64,000 nt of DNA from Ariolimax columbianus. Taxonomy: Eukaryota > Mollusca > Gastropoda > Stylommatophora > Arionidae. The translations under genes and the position numbers were made by a program. The notes under the pieces were generated by a model, which worked only from the letters and a program-made list of their open reading frames with translations, was not told the origin of the DNA and did not search any database. This document shows, one piece after another, positions 42,750 through 53,569 of this stretch. Location of the stretch: assembly GCA_036924085.1 (NCBI GenBank), contig JAVGWX010000002.1, forward strand, positions 87,997,704 to 88,061,703. The letters run 5' to 3'. Each line of letters opens with the position of its first letter. Within the stretch, counting starts at the first letter, position 1.

Positions 42750-43495
42750 GTGTACAGCTGCTCTTCTTGCGTCACGAGAGGTATTTAAGAGGCTGATCTG
42801 GGGCCTCCTGGCTGTAGTGAAATGCGAGGTTCCTCAGTATCTAACACAACCATTGGGGTTGCGGCATCGATCCTCACATCGTTGGACATACTGCTGGGAC
42901 TCAGCATGTTTGAAGAAGTCACGAAGCGGACGTAAGGTGTGTCAGTTTGTTTCACCTGACCAGGATTACTCTTCCCTCCCAGAACCCTGACCCCGACTAA
43001 TAGAATATGATCAGTATGTTTCACCGGTCCCTAACATAATCTGAGCAGTATGTTTCACCTGACCCTGACTAACATAATCTGAGCAGTATATTTCACCTTA
43101 CACTGACTAACATTAGTAGCAGTGTGTTTTACCTGCCCCTGACTAACATAGTCTGATCAGTATATTTTGCCTGACACTGACTAACTAATCTGATCAGTAT
43201 ATATTTCACAACACCCTGACTAACATAATCTGATCAGTATATATTTCACCACACCCTGACTAACATAATCTGATCAGTATATATTTCACCACGCCCTGAC
43301 TAACATAATATGATCAGTATATATTTCACCACACCCTGACTAACATAATCTGATTAGTATATATTTCACCACACCCTGACTAACATAATCTGATCAGTAT
43401 ATATTTCACCACACCCTGACTAACAATCTGATCAGCCTGTTTCACCTGACCCTGACTAATATAATCAGATAAGTACGTTTTGCCTGACCGGACGC
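42750..43495. repeat. SINE-B-related head leading into a 40 bp array
   Basis: 42780-42960 resembles the diverged SINE-B-like repeats (ctgtagtgaaatgcgaggtt). From about 42990 a unit containing ctgatcagtatatatttcac and cacaccctgactaacataat repeats about twelve times. The period is 40 bp in the regular part (43185-43430) and variable at the edges, with older units reading tatgtttcacctgaccctga. The unit matches the short tandem unit near the SINE-B 5' end. Confidence 0.85.
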
Positions 43496-44400
43496 GTCTC
43501 AGTACGTTTTCCTGACCGGACGCAATTCTCATCTCCCCTCCAACAGAAAAAGAGCGCTAGAAAATGTGTCTTATAGTATTAGAGTGTGTGTATACACACT
43601 CTAGGTGTATAGATAAGCCACTAACGTAGGGGGGTGTTTTCAGCTAACGACAGCACGGGTCGAGAGGTATGCATACGTTTAAATATAGTGGTTTGAAAAG
43701 GTACCCATGTATGTGCACATTTGAGATTGTGTCAGCTAGTTTATGAAGGTTAAACTAGCACTCTGTATGCCTTAGCGCGCACTTACGTTAAATAGTTCCT
43801 GGGATGGGCGCGGTTAGGGTAATGAATATGCTTCTTAGAACATACTCTTGAGTGTTTACATTTGCACAAAGGCTGGCAACATCGTCATTCAAAACACAAA
43901 TCAATTAATCTATATTAAACTCTCTTTAGCTCCGTACGGAGCATGGCCACTGCACTAACGCTGAAAATGAAGATATTTGGGTCGACAGATGAGAACGTTT
44001 GAGGACTCCTTTCCCTATCTATAGTAAAACACTTTATATTCTCATAATGTGTTTGAGAAAATGATCTTCCCCTTTGGTAAGAGTTAATCACGATAGTTAT
44101 GATAGTATGGGAATAACACGATCACAGCACACTAATAACTTGTTCGATATTTTTTATTGATTTTCTCAAATTTCGGACATTTTCACTCTTACATTCTTAT
44201 TTAGATTGTTTAAATGTCTTAAACCTGTTCTTCTGTTCTTTTCGCTTTTGTTGGTCATGTTTGTGCCTTTCAGCGTCAGGTTATAAAGAAGTTTCTCAAC
44301 CGGGCCCCAGTACGTGCTCCGTACATGGGGAACTTTACTGTTTCTGTTATTTCTGCTATCCATCTTTTGCGCTCATCATATATGCGGGGAACATTATCAG
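43496..44400. other. No supported gene; one short hairpin
   Basis: agagtgtgt and acacactct at 43581-43602 form a 9 bp stem with a 4 base loop. Minus frame 44166-44363 (65 codons) and plus frames overlapping 44261-44524 are not convincing outside the LINE that starts at 44405. Confidence 0.4.
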
Positions 44401-44404
44401 GACT

Positions 44405-45238
44405 GTGAAGGCAGATCCAATTTCTACAGATTTCGATCCTTTCACAATAGGAGGAAAGGAGATACCGGAAATACGATATGCCGATGGCACAGTTATACTT
44501 TCGAACAGGGCTAAGAACAAATAATTAAATCAGTCCAGAATCATAGTGAAGCCCAGAGTCTCTACCTGAATACAACCGAAACAAAGATAATGACAACTGA
44601 TAAGACAAAACTCCAACCTAAAATCGAGATAGCTGGCGAAGAGCTGGAAAATGTTAGACATTTTGAATATCTGGAATCAATACTGAGCAACAATGGAGAC
44701 TGTACACAAGAAGTAAGAAGACGACTGACTATGGCAATGCAAAAGATAAGGAGTATGCAGAACTTATTGCATAATACAAAGAACTGAAACTAAAGATCCT
44801 AAGAACATGGCATTTTTCCTGTGACAACCTACCAATGTGAAACATTGACGATTTCAAAAGCAATAATAGCGAAGATCAGTGCTTTTGAAACACAGTTCTA
44901 CAGAAGAGGCCTGAAGATCCCGTGGACAAAAAAGAAACAAACAATTCCATCCGGCAAGACCTGAATGTAGAGGAGAATTGGCTCATAAATGACGCAACGA
45001 CCCGAAGACTGAGGTTTTTTGGACACGTCAAACGACACAACGTACTGGAGAGAGTGGTTATAGAAGACATGGTCACTGGGACAGAAGCAGTGGCCGACCG
45101 AGAAGACGATGGACCCAGGACATCAAGGAGACGTTGGATTTGACCTTGAAGCAGGCCGGAAGACTGCCGAAAGATAGTTTCCTACAGACAGGCTGTCATG
45201 AGAGCGACGTTCTGCAAAGGACATGCTACATGATGATG
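44405..45238 (+). mobile_element. RTE-3 LINE, 3' half with motif C
   Basis: Plus strand: FDPFTIGGKEIPEIRYADGT (motif C with YADD changed to YADG, about 44475), LYLNTTETKIMTTDKTKLQP, GEELENVRHFEYLESILSNN, GDCTQEVRRRLTMAMQKI (44590-44750). After a shift: PVTTYQCETLTISKAIIAKI, FETQFYRRGLKIPWTKKKQ, then RRLRFFGHVKRHNVLERVVI and a decayed end (MRATFCKGHAT). It ends in catgatgatgatc. Related copies are at 52420-53215 and 55160-56950. Confidence 0.85.
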
Positions 45239-45593
45239 ATCTTTTGCGTGGTCGGCCCTTGTTTTTATATCCATTGTATCTATATAGCATTGCTTTCTAA
45301 AAAAATAAATCTCTGGTGTTTGACGTGTCACGGGGCCGAACCATTTGGCTTGATGTCTCTTGCTGTCTAACATTGGATCTTCTCATTCTGATTACTCCCA
45401 AGAATTCTGCGCTGGCATTTCATCTCTTACTACGATGTATTTTAAAAATCTTTGTTTGTTAATGTCCAATTCTGGCACTGATAGAACAATGTGGGTAGGA
45501 ATATTATATTTGTATAGTGTTATTTTTGAATCCATTGTCACTTGCCCAATGATTAGATTTGCTTCATTACAACTATTTTGGATTTTGGTGTGG

Positions 45594-45835
45594 GGACGGC
45601 GTGGGCTAGTGGTTAAGTGACACGGCTCACAACCAGAAGGTTCGATTCCCATCACAGCACCGGCCGTTACCCCGGGGAAGCAAATCCTTAGAAAATGCAG
45701 GAGGAAGCAGACCCTTACATAAAATGCATGCTGAAGTCGGATGCACTGGGCCGACAGGCGCAAAATAAAAACTACAGCGCAGCGCACACCGCCTTGGGGA
45801 TTAGAGGAATAAGGCGAACGCAAAAAAAAAATGTT
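45594..45835 (+). mobile_element. tRNA-headed SINE with a core shared with SINE-A
   Basis: Head ggggacggcgtgggctagtg gttaag...aagg, B box ggttcgattcc (exact) at about 45641. A body follows, with the block gctgaagtcggatgcactgg, gccgacaggcgcaaaataaa and a 3' A run (aaaaaaaaaa, 45822). The gctgaagtcggatg...ggtgcaaa block is also the centre of SINE-A. It splits the surrounding minus LINE. Confidence 0.82.
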
Positions 45836-46057
45836 TAAAAAAAATTCGATGTTTCGCTTTGCCGGCTGCTTGAGATTATGTTACCCAGGTTCGTGACATT
45901 TTCCACCTGTTTTTACTTGTTGGTTATGTATGAATATTGTTGTTTCTATTTCGTTTCTTGCAATCGTCATAAGTTCGATTTTCTCTATGTTGATTTTCAT
46001 ACTATAATCTGTACTTGCCTCATTAACATTGTTGATATGTTCCTGCAGTTGTTTTTC

Positions 46058-46785
46058 TGAGGTTGCTATTAGTGTTTGGTCATCAGAAAATAGAAGGTCT
46101 TGTAAGTGATCACTGAGGTTGCTATTAGTGTTTGGTCATCAGAAAATAGAAGGTCTTGTAAGTGATCACTGAGGTTGCTATTAGTGTTTGGTCATCAGAA
46201 AATAGAAGGTCTTGTAAGTGATCACTGAGGCTGCTATTAGTGTTTGGTCATCAGAAAATAGAAGGTCTTGTAAGTGATCACTGAGGTTGCTATTAGTGTT
46301 TGGTCATCAGAAAATAGAAGGTCTTGTAAGTGATCACTGAGGTTGCTATTAGTGTTTGGTCATCAGAAAATAGAAGGTCTTGTAAGTGATCACTGAGGTT
46401 GCTATTAGTGTTTGGTCATCAGAAAATATAAGGTCTTGTAAGTGATCACTGAGGTTGCTATTAGTGTTTGGTCATCAGAAAATAGAAGGTCTTGTAAGTG
46501 ATCACTGAGGTTGCTATTAGTGCTTGGTCATCAGAAAATAGAAGGTATTGTAAGTGATCACTGAGGTTGCTATTAGTGCTTGGTCATCAGAAAATAGAAG
46601 GTCTTGTAAGTGATCACTGAGGTTGCTATTAGTGCTTGGTCATCAGAAAATAGAAGGTCTTGTAAGTGATCACTGAGGTTGCTATTAGTGCTTGGTCATC
46701 AGAAAATAGAAGGTCTTGTAAGTGATCACTGAGGTTGCTATTAGTGCTTGGTCATCAGAAAATAGAAGGTCTTGTAGGTGATCAC
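46058..46785. repeat. 56 bp minisatellite, 13 copies, born in RT motif C
   Basis: 728 bp = 13 x 56. The unit starts tgaggttgctattagtgttt and includes ggtcatcagaaaatagaagg. On minus it encodes SDHLQDLLFSDDQTLIATS, i.e. the reverse transcriptase motif C. Copies differ at only a few sites; one variant (gtgtttgg to gtgcttgg) marks the right-hand block of copies from about 46510. 56 is not a multiple of 3, so the frame is lost between copies. Confidence 0.96.
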
Positions 46786-47184
46786 TGAGGATGTTTCCCT
46801 CACTAATATTTTTTAAATTAAAAATATTTAAAAATACATACATATTTCGTTGATATATGTGATAAACATTAAAGGAGATAGTACACAATCTTGCCGTACA
46901 CCGAAACTAATATGACATTTGTACAAATGAAAGATTTACTTGAGGTATGAATAAAAAATACTTTCCTTTCTCTCAGTGTACTTTTCTTCATTTGTACCTC
47001 TTATATTTGTCCACAAGTGCAATTTTTCTCAGTGCACATTTCTTCATTTGCATATCTTTTAAATTGTTCCACTAGTACAATTTTTTTCAGTGTACTTTAT
47101 TTGCCTTTTAAAAAAACAATTTTTTCACTAGTACTATTTTTTCAGTGTACTTTCTTTATTTGCATCCTAGTTTGAACGCAACAA

Positions 47185-47400
47185 ATTCCGTTAGCTTGTG
47201 CACGGAGCCTCCTGCTTTGTAAACCCCAGCAGGAATAGCATCTTGACCCTGGCCGCTTGACATTATATTGATTCATTACCCGACTTCCTTTCTCCCACTT
47301 AAAGATGTAAGGACACCAAAATGTAACTGTCCGTGTCCATTGATTGTCAGGCATACGATTGAACATCTCTAAGTTCAGTTCAGGTGCCATCTCAGCAGCG
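47185..47400 (-). mobile_element. LINE scraps, minus
   Basis: Minus strand reads FNRMPDNQWTRTVTFW (47365-47310), like the GHVMRMPDNKWT block at 41040, then GSRCYSCWGLQSRRL, whose alternative frame is GQDAIPAGVYKAGG, an N-terminal RT block. Order is opposite to a normal LINE, so at least two elements are joined. Confidence 0.55.
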
Positions 47401-48020
47401 AAGGTAACCTGCAATAGATCTTCAGTGTACTCTTTTCTCTTGCCGTAATTGTGCAATCTGAGATGCTTTTCCCAGTTCATATCCTGATGTTATTCACCCA
47501 CTTAAAGCGGTGTCTGCCTCTTGAACAACTGCCTTCCACCCTACCCTCCAGTATGGTCTTCAACAAGGAGGTATGTTTTGTTATATGACCAAAATAGTGT
47601 AACTGTCTAACCCTGATTTCGGTCATTAATTCACTTTTCACCTCCAACTTTTGCAATAGCTCCAAATTTGTTTTCTTCTTTTTCCAAGAAAAGCGACCCA
47701 ATCTACTATATACCCACATTTCGAAGGCTTCAATACTATTTTCCAACTTGTTATTCATTGACCATGTTTCTGCGCCATAAAGTAGTGACAAGTATACATA
47801 ACACATGACACTTCTCATTTTCAAATACTGATTTATCTGTTTGGATGTCAGTGTGTGTCGCATGTTGTCGAATACCATCTTGGTCATACCTATTCTCTCT
47901 GTGATTTCTTTTTCAAATCTGCTTTCTTCCGTTATTATATGACCCAGATAGGAGAAAATATGTAACTGTTTTATTTGTATGTGCATACATGGTTTCTTGT
48001 CACTTTTCCCAATTATCATA

Positions 48021-49581
48021 ATAATAATGTGCGCTTAGGCGTCTGAGGCCCGTTGCGCCGGTCGGTCACATCCATGACCCACAGCTGAGGCCTGGTTCCA
48101 GGGTGAAGGAGGAGGCTGCTACTTGCTGGAGCCAAACTCCAGATGTCGGGGGAAGACTTTTGGCGCTGAGAAACGACTTGTATAGTATCTTGTGGGTTGT
48201 GGGAATGGGTTTCCTGGTCCAGCCGTACAACATGACCGAACAAAGAAACTCGGCGCTGATCAATTGTTTCTGAGATTGCGTGGAGGCCTGTTTTAGCAGA
48301 GACCTCCACGTTGCGGATGTAGTCATGCAATCGGATGCCCAGGATACGCCGCTGGTTGCGCATGTGAAAGGCTTCCAGTCTCCATATGTCATGTTTCAGC
48401 AATGTCCAGATTTCGGATCCGTAAAGGACTGGGACCACGCAGGACGGGGACCACGCAGGATTGGGACCACGCAGGACTGGGACCACGCAGGACTGGGACC
48501 ACGCAGGACTGGGACCACGCAGGACTGGGACCACGCAGGACTGGGACCACGCAGGAAGGGGACCATGCAGGACTGGTAGATGCGGATTTTTGTCCCGAGG
48601 GAGATCTTGCCATTATTTTTCACACTTCAGAGGTCGTGCATAGCGGACGCAGATAATCTGATCCGCCTTGACATATCGGGACTGCTGCGCCCATCGGATG
48701 ATATGCTACCGAGATAGATACATTCCTTGGTGCCCTCCGCAGTGTCACCTTGAGTTGCAATATCATGGGATTCTGTGTCGGAAATGAGGTTCTGAACTTT
48801 GTCTTGGCCCATGATATAGACATGCCTAGGGAGGTCGTTTCACTGTCTAACATTTTCAGAGAGCGCTGCATCGCAGATCTGTCTGTGCCGAACAGGACAA
48901 TGTCGTTCGCGTAAACGAGATCAGTTAAGATTGACTGATCAATAGCTATACCCTCCTGATCCGCGCTGAGGTGGTCAAGAAGCCAGTCGACGGTCCGGCA
49001 GAATAGGTCAGGGGCAAGAATACATCCCTGTCTGACAACCGAAGTCACGGGGAGTCTATCAGAGAGAGACCCACCTAATCGAATTCTGGCGCCGGTGTCC
49101 ATGTGTTGCTCCTTGATCAGGTTCAACAGGGGGCGGGGCGGGATGCCTATTCCCTGGATGACTTTCCATAAAGCCGACCGATCAACCGAGTCGATGGTGG
49201 ACTTCAAGTCCACGTATGCAGCATACAAGGGGCGATTGAAAGCCCGGTGCAGTTCGGCGAGGAGGCGCAGAGCAAGGATAGCGTCGAATGTAGAACGCCC
49301 CTGGGTGAAGCCAGACTGTTCTGGGCGACGTTTTGTGCTCAGGAGATGCTTGAGTCTGGCCAGTAGCACGTGGGCAAACACCTTCCCCGGTACCGAGAGT
49401 AATGTTATATGCCTGTAATTGCTGCAGTCTGTGACTCCACTTGCCTTTGTACAGGGAGACGACGATTCAATCGTTCCAGTCGGCCGACATGTGTCCCGTC
49501 CTCCATACTTGCAGGAATAAATGATGGAGGGTAGAGCTGATAGGGTCGATGTCGTGTTTCAACAGCTCCGGTGGGATGTGT
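48021..49581 (-). mobile_element. LINE-X insertion with 8 bp target-site duplication
   Basis: ttatcata at 48013-48020 and 49582-49589; the sister RTE-1 copy at 8421-8431 reads aattataatagtc across the empty site. Minus strand from 49550: SFIPASMEDGT, RPEQSGFTQGRSTFDAILAL, AAYVDLKSTIDSVDRSALW (motif A aspartate kept), RQGCILAPDLFCRTVDWLLD, LTDLVYANDIVLF (motif C YAND, not YADD), SLGMSISWAKTKF, then a frame change into the 16 bp array and LYGSEIWTLLKHDIWRLEAF, RRILGIRLHDYIRNVEV, LFGHVVRLDQETHS. The 3' end is an (ATT)n tail (ataataatgtgcg on plus). 5' truncated; no endonuclease. Motif C is damaged, so it is dead. Confidence 0.92.
48426..48576. repeat. 16 bp minisatellite inside LINE-X
   Basis: About nine units of ggactgggaccacgca. 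On minus they encode repeats of SCVVPVLRGP, which lead into VVPVLYGSEIW, so the unit duplicates the codons just before the YGSEIW motif. 16 is not a multiple of 3; three units make 48 bp, so all frames of both strands stay open and produce many overlapping ORFs of W/S/P/G-rich sequence. Confidence 0.96.
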
Positions 49582-49999
49582 TATCATAGTCTTTGTTTTC
49601 TTTATGTTTATGTCTAATCCAAACTCTTGACTTATTGTATATATTGTTGTCACAAGCTCCTGTAATTCCTGCTCACTTTTTGACACCAAAACTGTATCAT
49701 CCACACATCTTAGATTGTTCTTTGCCACTCCTCCAATGACAAGCCCTGGTATTCCCTCTATTTGTTATATTTGTTCTATGTAGATATTGAAAAGACAAGA
49801 GAATAATACACATCCATGTCTGACTCACCTTTTTACATCTATACTTGGAGAGCATAACTTTTCTGATTTTACCGAAGCAGTGTGTTCCCAGTATAGATTA
49901 CAGATCAGTTTTATGTCTTAAGAATCTAGACCTATTTCTTGGAGACATTTAATCAATTTTTCATGTTGGACTTTGTCAAAAGTCTTCTGGTAGTCTGTT

Positions 50000-50700
50000 G
50001 TGACTGGTCCAGGAAAGAAACTGCCAATATTATTCTCCCAATATCCTTTTGGACAACTCGAAACTTCTCTACATATGCTCTTAGTAGGTTCCATACCATG
50101 TCCAGAATAACCATTCTGTTAAAGATATGAGCGCTTGTCTTGTCGTTTATCTAGACTTCACGTCTATTGATTGACAGATTGTAGAAGGGTTTTGTGTTGT
50201 GAACGCAGGGATGTAGCTGGGGTCAGACGTTCTCTGCTGATCTATATTGTTTTATGGTATAGGTTGTCCAGCAGGAGATACTGCTCTAGAGAATGAGATT
50301 TTAGACTGTTAGTCATTGTTGTTCCTTGACTTATTTTTCTAATTCTTCTTCATCTTCTTCTTCTACATTTTGTGTACTCTTGCAGTGGTAGTTTCTGTAG
50401 TATTTTGTATTACATTGTGAGGTTGTTAGTCCCATTTATAACTCTGTTTTTGCGTCTTCTAAGACATGCATGGACGTATAGAATATCTATAAATTCACCT
50501 CAGTACACAGACCTGGAATCCGCAAGGGGAAGATATTTGGTTAAGTTAGTACAAATTGCAGAAGGTTCATAGATAATAATATTGCACGCGATAAAGTGTT
50601 AGAGTCTTGACTACGTTAGGACAAATAGGGGTTGGTCCATAAATTAAAATGTTGTAGTTTAAAATATAACATCCGGTTGCTGTCCCAAAAAAAACTGATT
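50000..50700. other. No supported gene
   Basis: After RTE-1 stops at 49998 there is unassigned sequence. A short block near 50205 (gaacgcagggatgtagctgg) recurs loosely near 51975. Confidence 0.4.
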
Positions 50701-50704
50701 TAGT

Positions 50705-51213
50705 TAGTCCTACTGTGGATTCCGGACCACTGTGGGGTCCTTGGAAACTGGAAGACAGATGAGCTCGCAAAAGCCGGAAGGGGCGGCACGCAGACTCGCC
50801 ATCCACATAGCTATCAAGAAGCAATGATACTCATCAAACGATCCACGAGAATGGAATGGAGAGACCAGCGCAAAGAGTACAAGCCAGAAAATGTCAGCAT
50901 AGACAAACTTGACAGAGATGGGCAGACAAAGATCTTGAGACTTAGAACGGGGCATTACAGACTCAAGACCCACCTCCACATAATGGGTCAGAGACACCTC
51001 CACTTGTGATTGTGGATCACCCAAGCAAACACCAGAACATATCCTGCAGGACTGCCCCACTTATGCAGCCCAATGAGAGACAGCCTGGTCCGGGGGAGCG
51101 ACATAGCTCGAAAAGCTGTGAGGGGACCGACAAAAACCTGAAACACAGTCTCCTTCGTTGACCTCACCGGGCTAGAAACATAACATCAGTTGATCGGGGA
51201 TGAAGAAGAAGAA
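50705..51213 (+). mobile_element. LINE-H-type 3' fragment
   Basis: Plus strand: VDSGPLWGPWKLEDR frame with LGNWKTDELAKAGRG (RNase H end), AMILIKRSTRMEWRDQRKEY (50823), KILRLRTGHYRLKTHLH (50930), then a shift to CDCGSPKQTPEHILQDCPTY (knuckle C-x-C...H...C, about 51005-51065), and a (GAA)n tail at 51197 (gatgaagaagaagaatac). The RNase H catalytic D is reached only in part. Confidence 0.82.
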
Positions 51214-51214
51214 T

Positions 51215-52420
51215 ACGAACTGTTGTAGCTAACGTGCTAGGAACCTGACTTTGTTAATTAAAATAGGGGTAGGTCCATAGCTAACTAATACTGTTATAGA
51301 AGATAACGTGTTAGATAGACTTGGGTAACTGAAGAATGGTATTTTATAATGTTTTGGCAAGGGATACTCCTTTCAATCCAGCGAAGAGCCAGGTTCGTAT
51401 TTTTTAGGTTTTACTACATTTAGTACCCGGTAATCGGGACAAGATCCAGGCCTGTTTTTTTTTCGCTTCGTCAAGCGTCCTAACCACTCGGTCAATCATA
51501 AGCTGGATCTAATTTTAGCTTTATTGTGTCATTCGCTTTTCTATTCGCCATGTGCTGTATCCATCACGTTACTGGACCTGAATTTATGACTCGGAACATT
51601 CCAGGACCTTTGACGGGAAACTGTTAGCTTGTTCGAATATAAGTGTTTCACTTGGAGTCTCAAACTCACCTCCACACTGAGGGCCGCGAACAGGCAAGTT
51701 ATGTGTCACCTCAGTCACATGCTTTGAACTAAACTCAGACATATGACTGGCATAACGTATAGCGGAAGACAGAGTAACGGTTAGATGACTCGGGAGCATA
51801 GCTGGATGTTTGCAAGGCGTGACGATGAGAGAGCCCAGAATCAGAGCATACTGATAAAGCCCTACATATTTGGAGAGACCACTTGGATAATGGGGAATGT
51901 CACTCCCTCTCACTCTGAGTCTTAAGTGCCAAAGACCCTGCGACACCGCATGCTGAAACAGGATTGGATGTCTGAACGGAGGGATGTAGCTCTTGATTCC
52001 AACTCAATATGCCACGGAAAGGCAGAAAAGCCACAGTCAAACGCTAGAACAAATATTGAGGCCAAGCACAACTATCCCCTCATGCAGCATTGACTGCGAA
52101 AGAGCGAACAGCTCGGCAGACCTGGCTAATCAACAACTACCAGGGCCACGTCAAGTGTCACCTCGGGTTTCACGAAGACGTTCAGTTTCCACAGATCCTC
52201 ACAAGAACACGCCAAGTGTCACCATGGACATACAAGGGCAAGGTAGATGTCATAAAGGCTGCACTATGACAAGTCTAATGTCACTAAGGCTACACGAGGA
52301 CACGTTTTGGGCACAGGACAACCCAATGGCAAGTTAATTGTGCCCGTGACTGCTCGACGGCAAGCTCAGTGAGGACTGGAAGGTTTCTGCTTCTTTGTCT
52401 CCTTGTAAATGCTCAATAGA
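51215..52420. other. No supported gene
   Basis: A 120-codon minus frame (51584-51946) and a 114-codon plus frame (51993-52337) do not overlap each other and resemble nothing I know. No repeat structure seen. Confidence 0.35.
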
Positions 52421-53215
52421 AACATCATCAACATCATGCAGAATGTTCTTCACAGAACGTGGCTCTCATGACAGCCGATCTGTAAGACACTCGATTCAGA
52501 CCACCTCTTCCGCCTCTTCCACTGTCAACCCACAGAGCTTCTGTAATGTCCCTCTTCTATCTTATCCTTGATCTGTGTCTGTCTCTTCTTGCCAGCATCA
52601 TCCGTCAATTATCGTTTTTTCTAGGTCTTTCTTCTTCCACAGGATTTGCATGTCTCGCATCCATACGTTGTCACAAGATTTGCATGGTTGACCATATCTC
52701 GCATCCATACGTTGTCACTAGATTTGCATGGTTGACCATATCTCGCATCCATACGTTGTCACTAGATTTGCATGGTTGACCATATCTCGCATCCATACGT
52801 TGTCACTAGATTTGCATGGTTGACCATATCTCGCATCCATACGTTGTCACATGAAAACGCAAGTCCTCAGTATCTTTATTTGTGTGTTCTGCCATACGTT
52901 GTTTATTTAACCTTTGTGGTGCGATGACCATTCTTCTCCTTATTACTGTTTTCCAATCTCCGTTGTTGCTTATAGTCGAGCCGAGATATTCAAAAACTAG
53001 TGGCGTTTTGAACGTTTTGCTTCTTTAGCGTAACTTTAGGTCTGGTTTTCACCTTGTCAGTGTTCATTACCTTAGTCTTGTCGGGGTTAATGAATATATT
53101 TTGTTCCTCGATGTGTCGTGTAACTGACCGGATCATCGAGAGGGCAACTGTATCATCTGCATATCTTAGTTCTGGTATGTCCCGCTGACTGTGAGCCGTT
53201 CGAACTTTTTATACA
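52420..53215 (-). mobile_element. RTE-3 LINE fragment, minus
   Basis: Minus strand: DTVALSMIRSVTRHIEEQNI, FINPDKTKVMNTDKVKTRPK, NVQNATSF (53150-53010), a decayed block NGDWKTVIRRRMVI-like (52950), then the 44 bp array encoding TYGCEIWSTMQ. The final block AVMRATFCKEHSA-like (52470-52440) ends in catgatgttgatg on minus. Motif C is YADDT-like (about 53155). Confidence 0.78.
52642..52850. repeat. 44 bp minisatellite inside RTE-3
   Basis: One short unit plus four 44 bp units starting tttgcatggttgaccatatc and continuing tcgcatccatacgttgtcac. On minus each encodes LVTTYGCEIWSTMQI, the conserved (L/T)YGCETW region of the LINE. 44 is not a multiple of 3. Confidence 0.93.
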
Positions 53216-53230
53216 TTGAGTCGCTGGCTG

Positions 53231-53569
53231 GGATCAAGATACTCTGAGCAGTGCATGACCTGCAGCGGTCAGCGACCCAGAGCCGACTGCTAGCGTCAGG
53301 GCCAGCGACCCAGAGCCGCCAAGACCCTTCTCCACCTCCACGCGGTGATCCTGGATAATAGGCTGCAACAGGACAGACTGGCTAAGGAGAAGGGATCGAA
53401 GAGGGAAGGCTAACCAGGTACCCAAGAATGTCCTGCTGAAGTCGGATGTGTCGGACAGAAAGGTGCAAATATCGCAGTCAAGCTGTAAACTACATAGCAT
53501 TCCGTTCTCCAGGCAAGCCTTTTTCAGGGCTTGGTAGCGGGAGTTTAAAAACGAACGATGAAGAAGAAG
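53231..53569 (+). mobile_element. SINE-A, best copy, 10 bp target-site duplication
   Basis: tcgctggctg at 53221-53230 and 53570-53579. Element of 339 bp: starts ggatcaagatactctgagca, has the core gctgaagtcggatgtgtcgg and gcaaatatcgcagtcaagct, and ends aacgaacgatgaagaagaag. No tRNA-like A/B box pair at proper spacing. The (GAA)n tail resembles that of LINE-H. Confidence 0.93.

Larger units (their letters stand above)
45245..46920 (-). mobile_element. LINE RT region, minus, carrying a minisatellite and a SINE
   Basis: Minus strand from 46920: GVRQDCVLSPLMFITYINEI, decayed codons, SDHLQDLLFSDDQALIATS (motif C FSDD, about 46745). It then passes through the 56 bp array and resumes SEKQLQEHINNVNEASTDYS, MKINIEKIELMTIARNE. 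After the tRNA-headed SINE: ITLYKYNIPTHIVLSVPELD, RFLKYIVVRDEMPAQNS, HQAKWFGPVTRQTPEIYF (45340-45270). Same family as 35690-36110. Motif C reads FSDD, so the acidic pair is kept. Confidence 0.85.
47440..49998 (-). mobile_element. RTE-1 LINE, split by LINE-X
   Basis: Minus strand: TFDKVQHEKLIKCLQ (49985), VRHGCVLFSCLFNIY-like (49825), RCVDDTVLVSKSEQELQELV (49705, motif C VDDT), FGLDINIKKTKTMI. Here the frame is broken at 49589 by LINE-X and resumes at 48012 with IGKSDKKPCMHIQIKQL, FSYLGHIITEE, LLYGAETWSMNNKLENSIEA, FEMWVYSRLGRFSWKKKKTN, RQLHYFGHITKHTSLLKTIL, GRHRFKWVNNIRI (to about 47515). It ends near 47440. The downstream 180-codon frame is one of the better preserved RTE tails. Confidence 0.88.

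Noticed and set aside
45594..45665. Functional tRNA gene
   Set aside because: It has a perfect B box, but the acceptor stem does not pair well and a SINE body and A tail follow.
48016..48656. Several overlapping ORFs on both strands with WSQSCVVP or GPRRTGTT repeats
   Set aside because: Products of the 16 bp array; only the minus LINE-X frame flanking it is real.
51584..52337. Two ORFs of 120 and 114 codons
   Set aside because: On opposite strands, no recognised family, no support beyond length.
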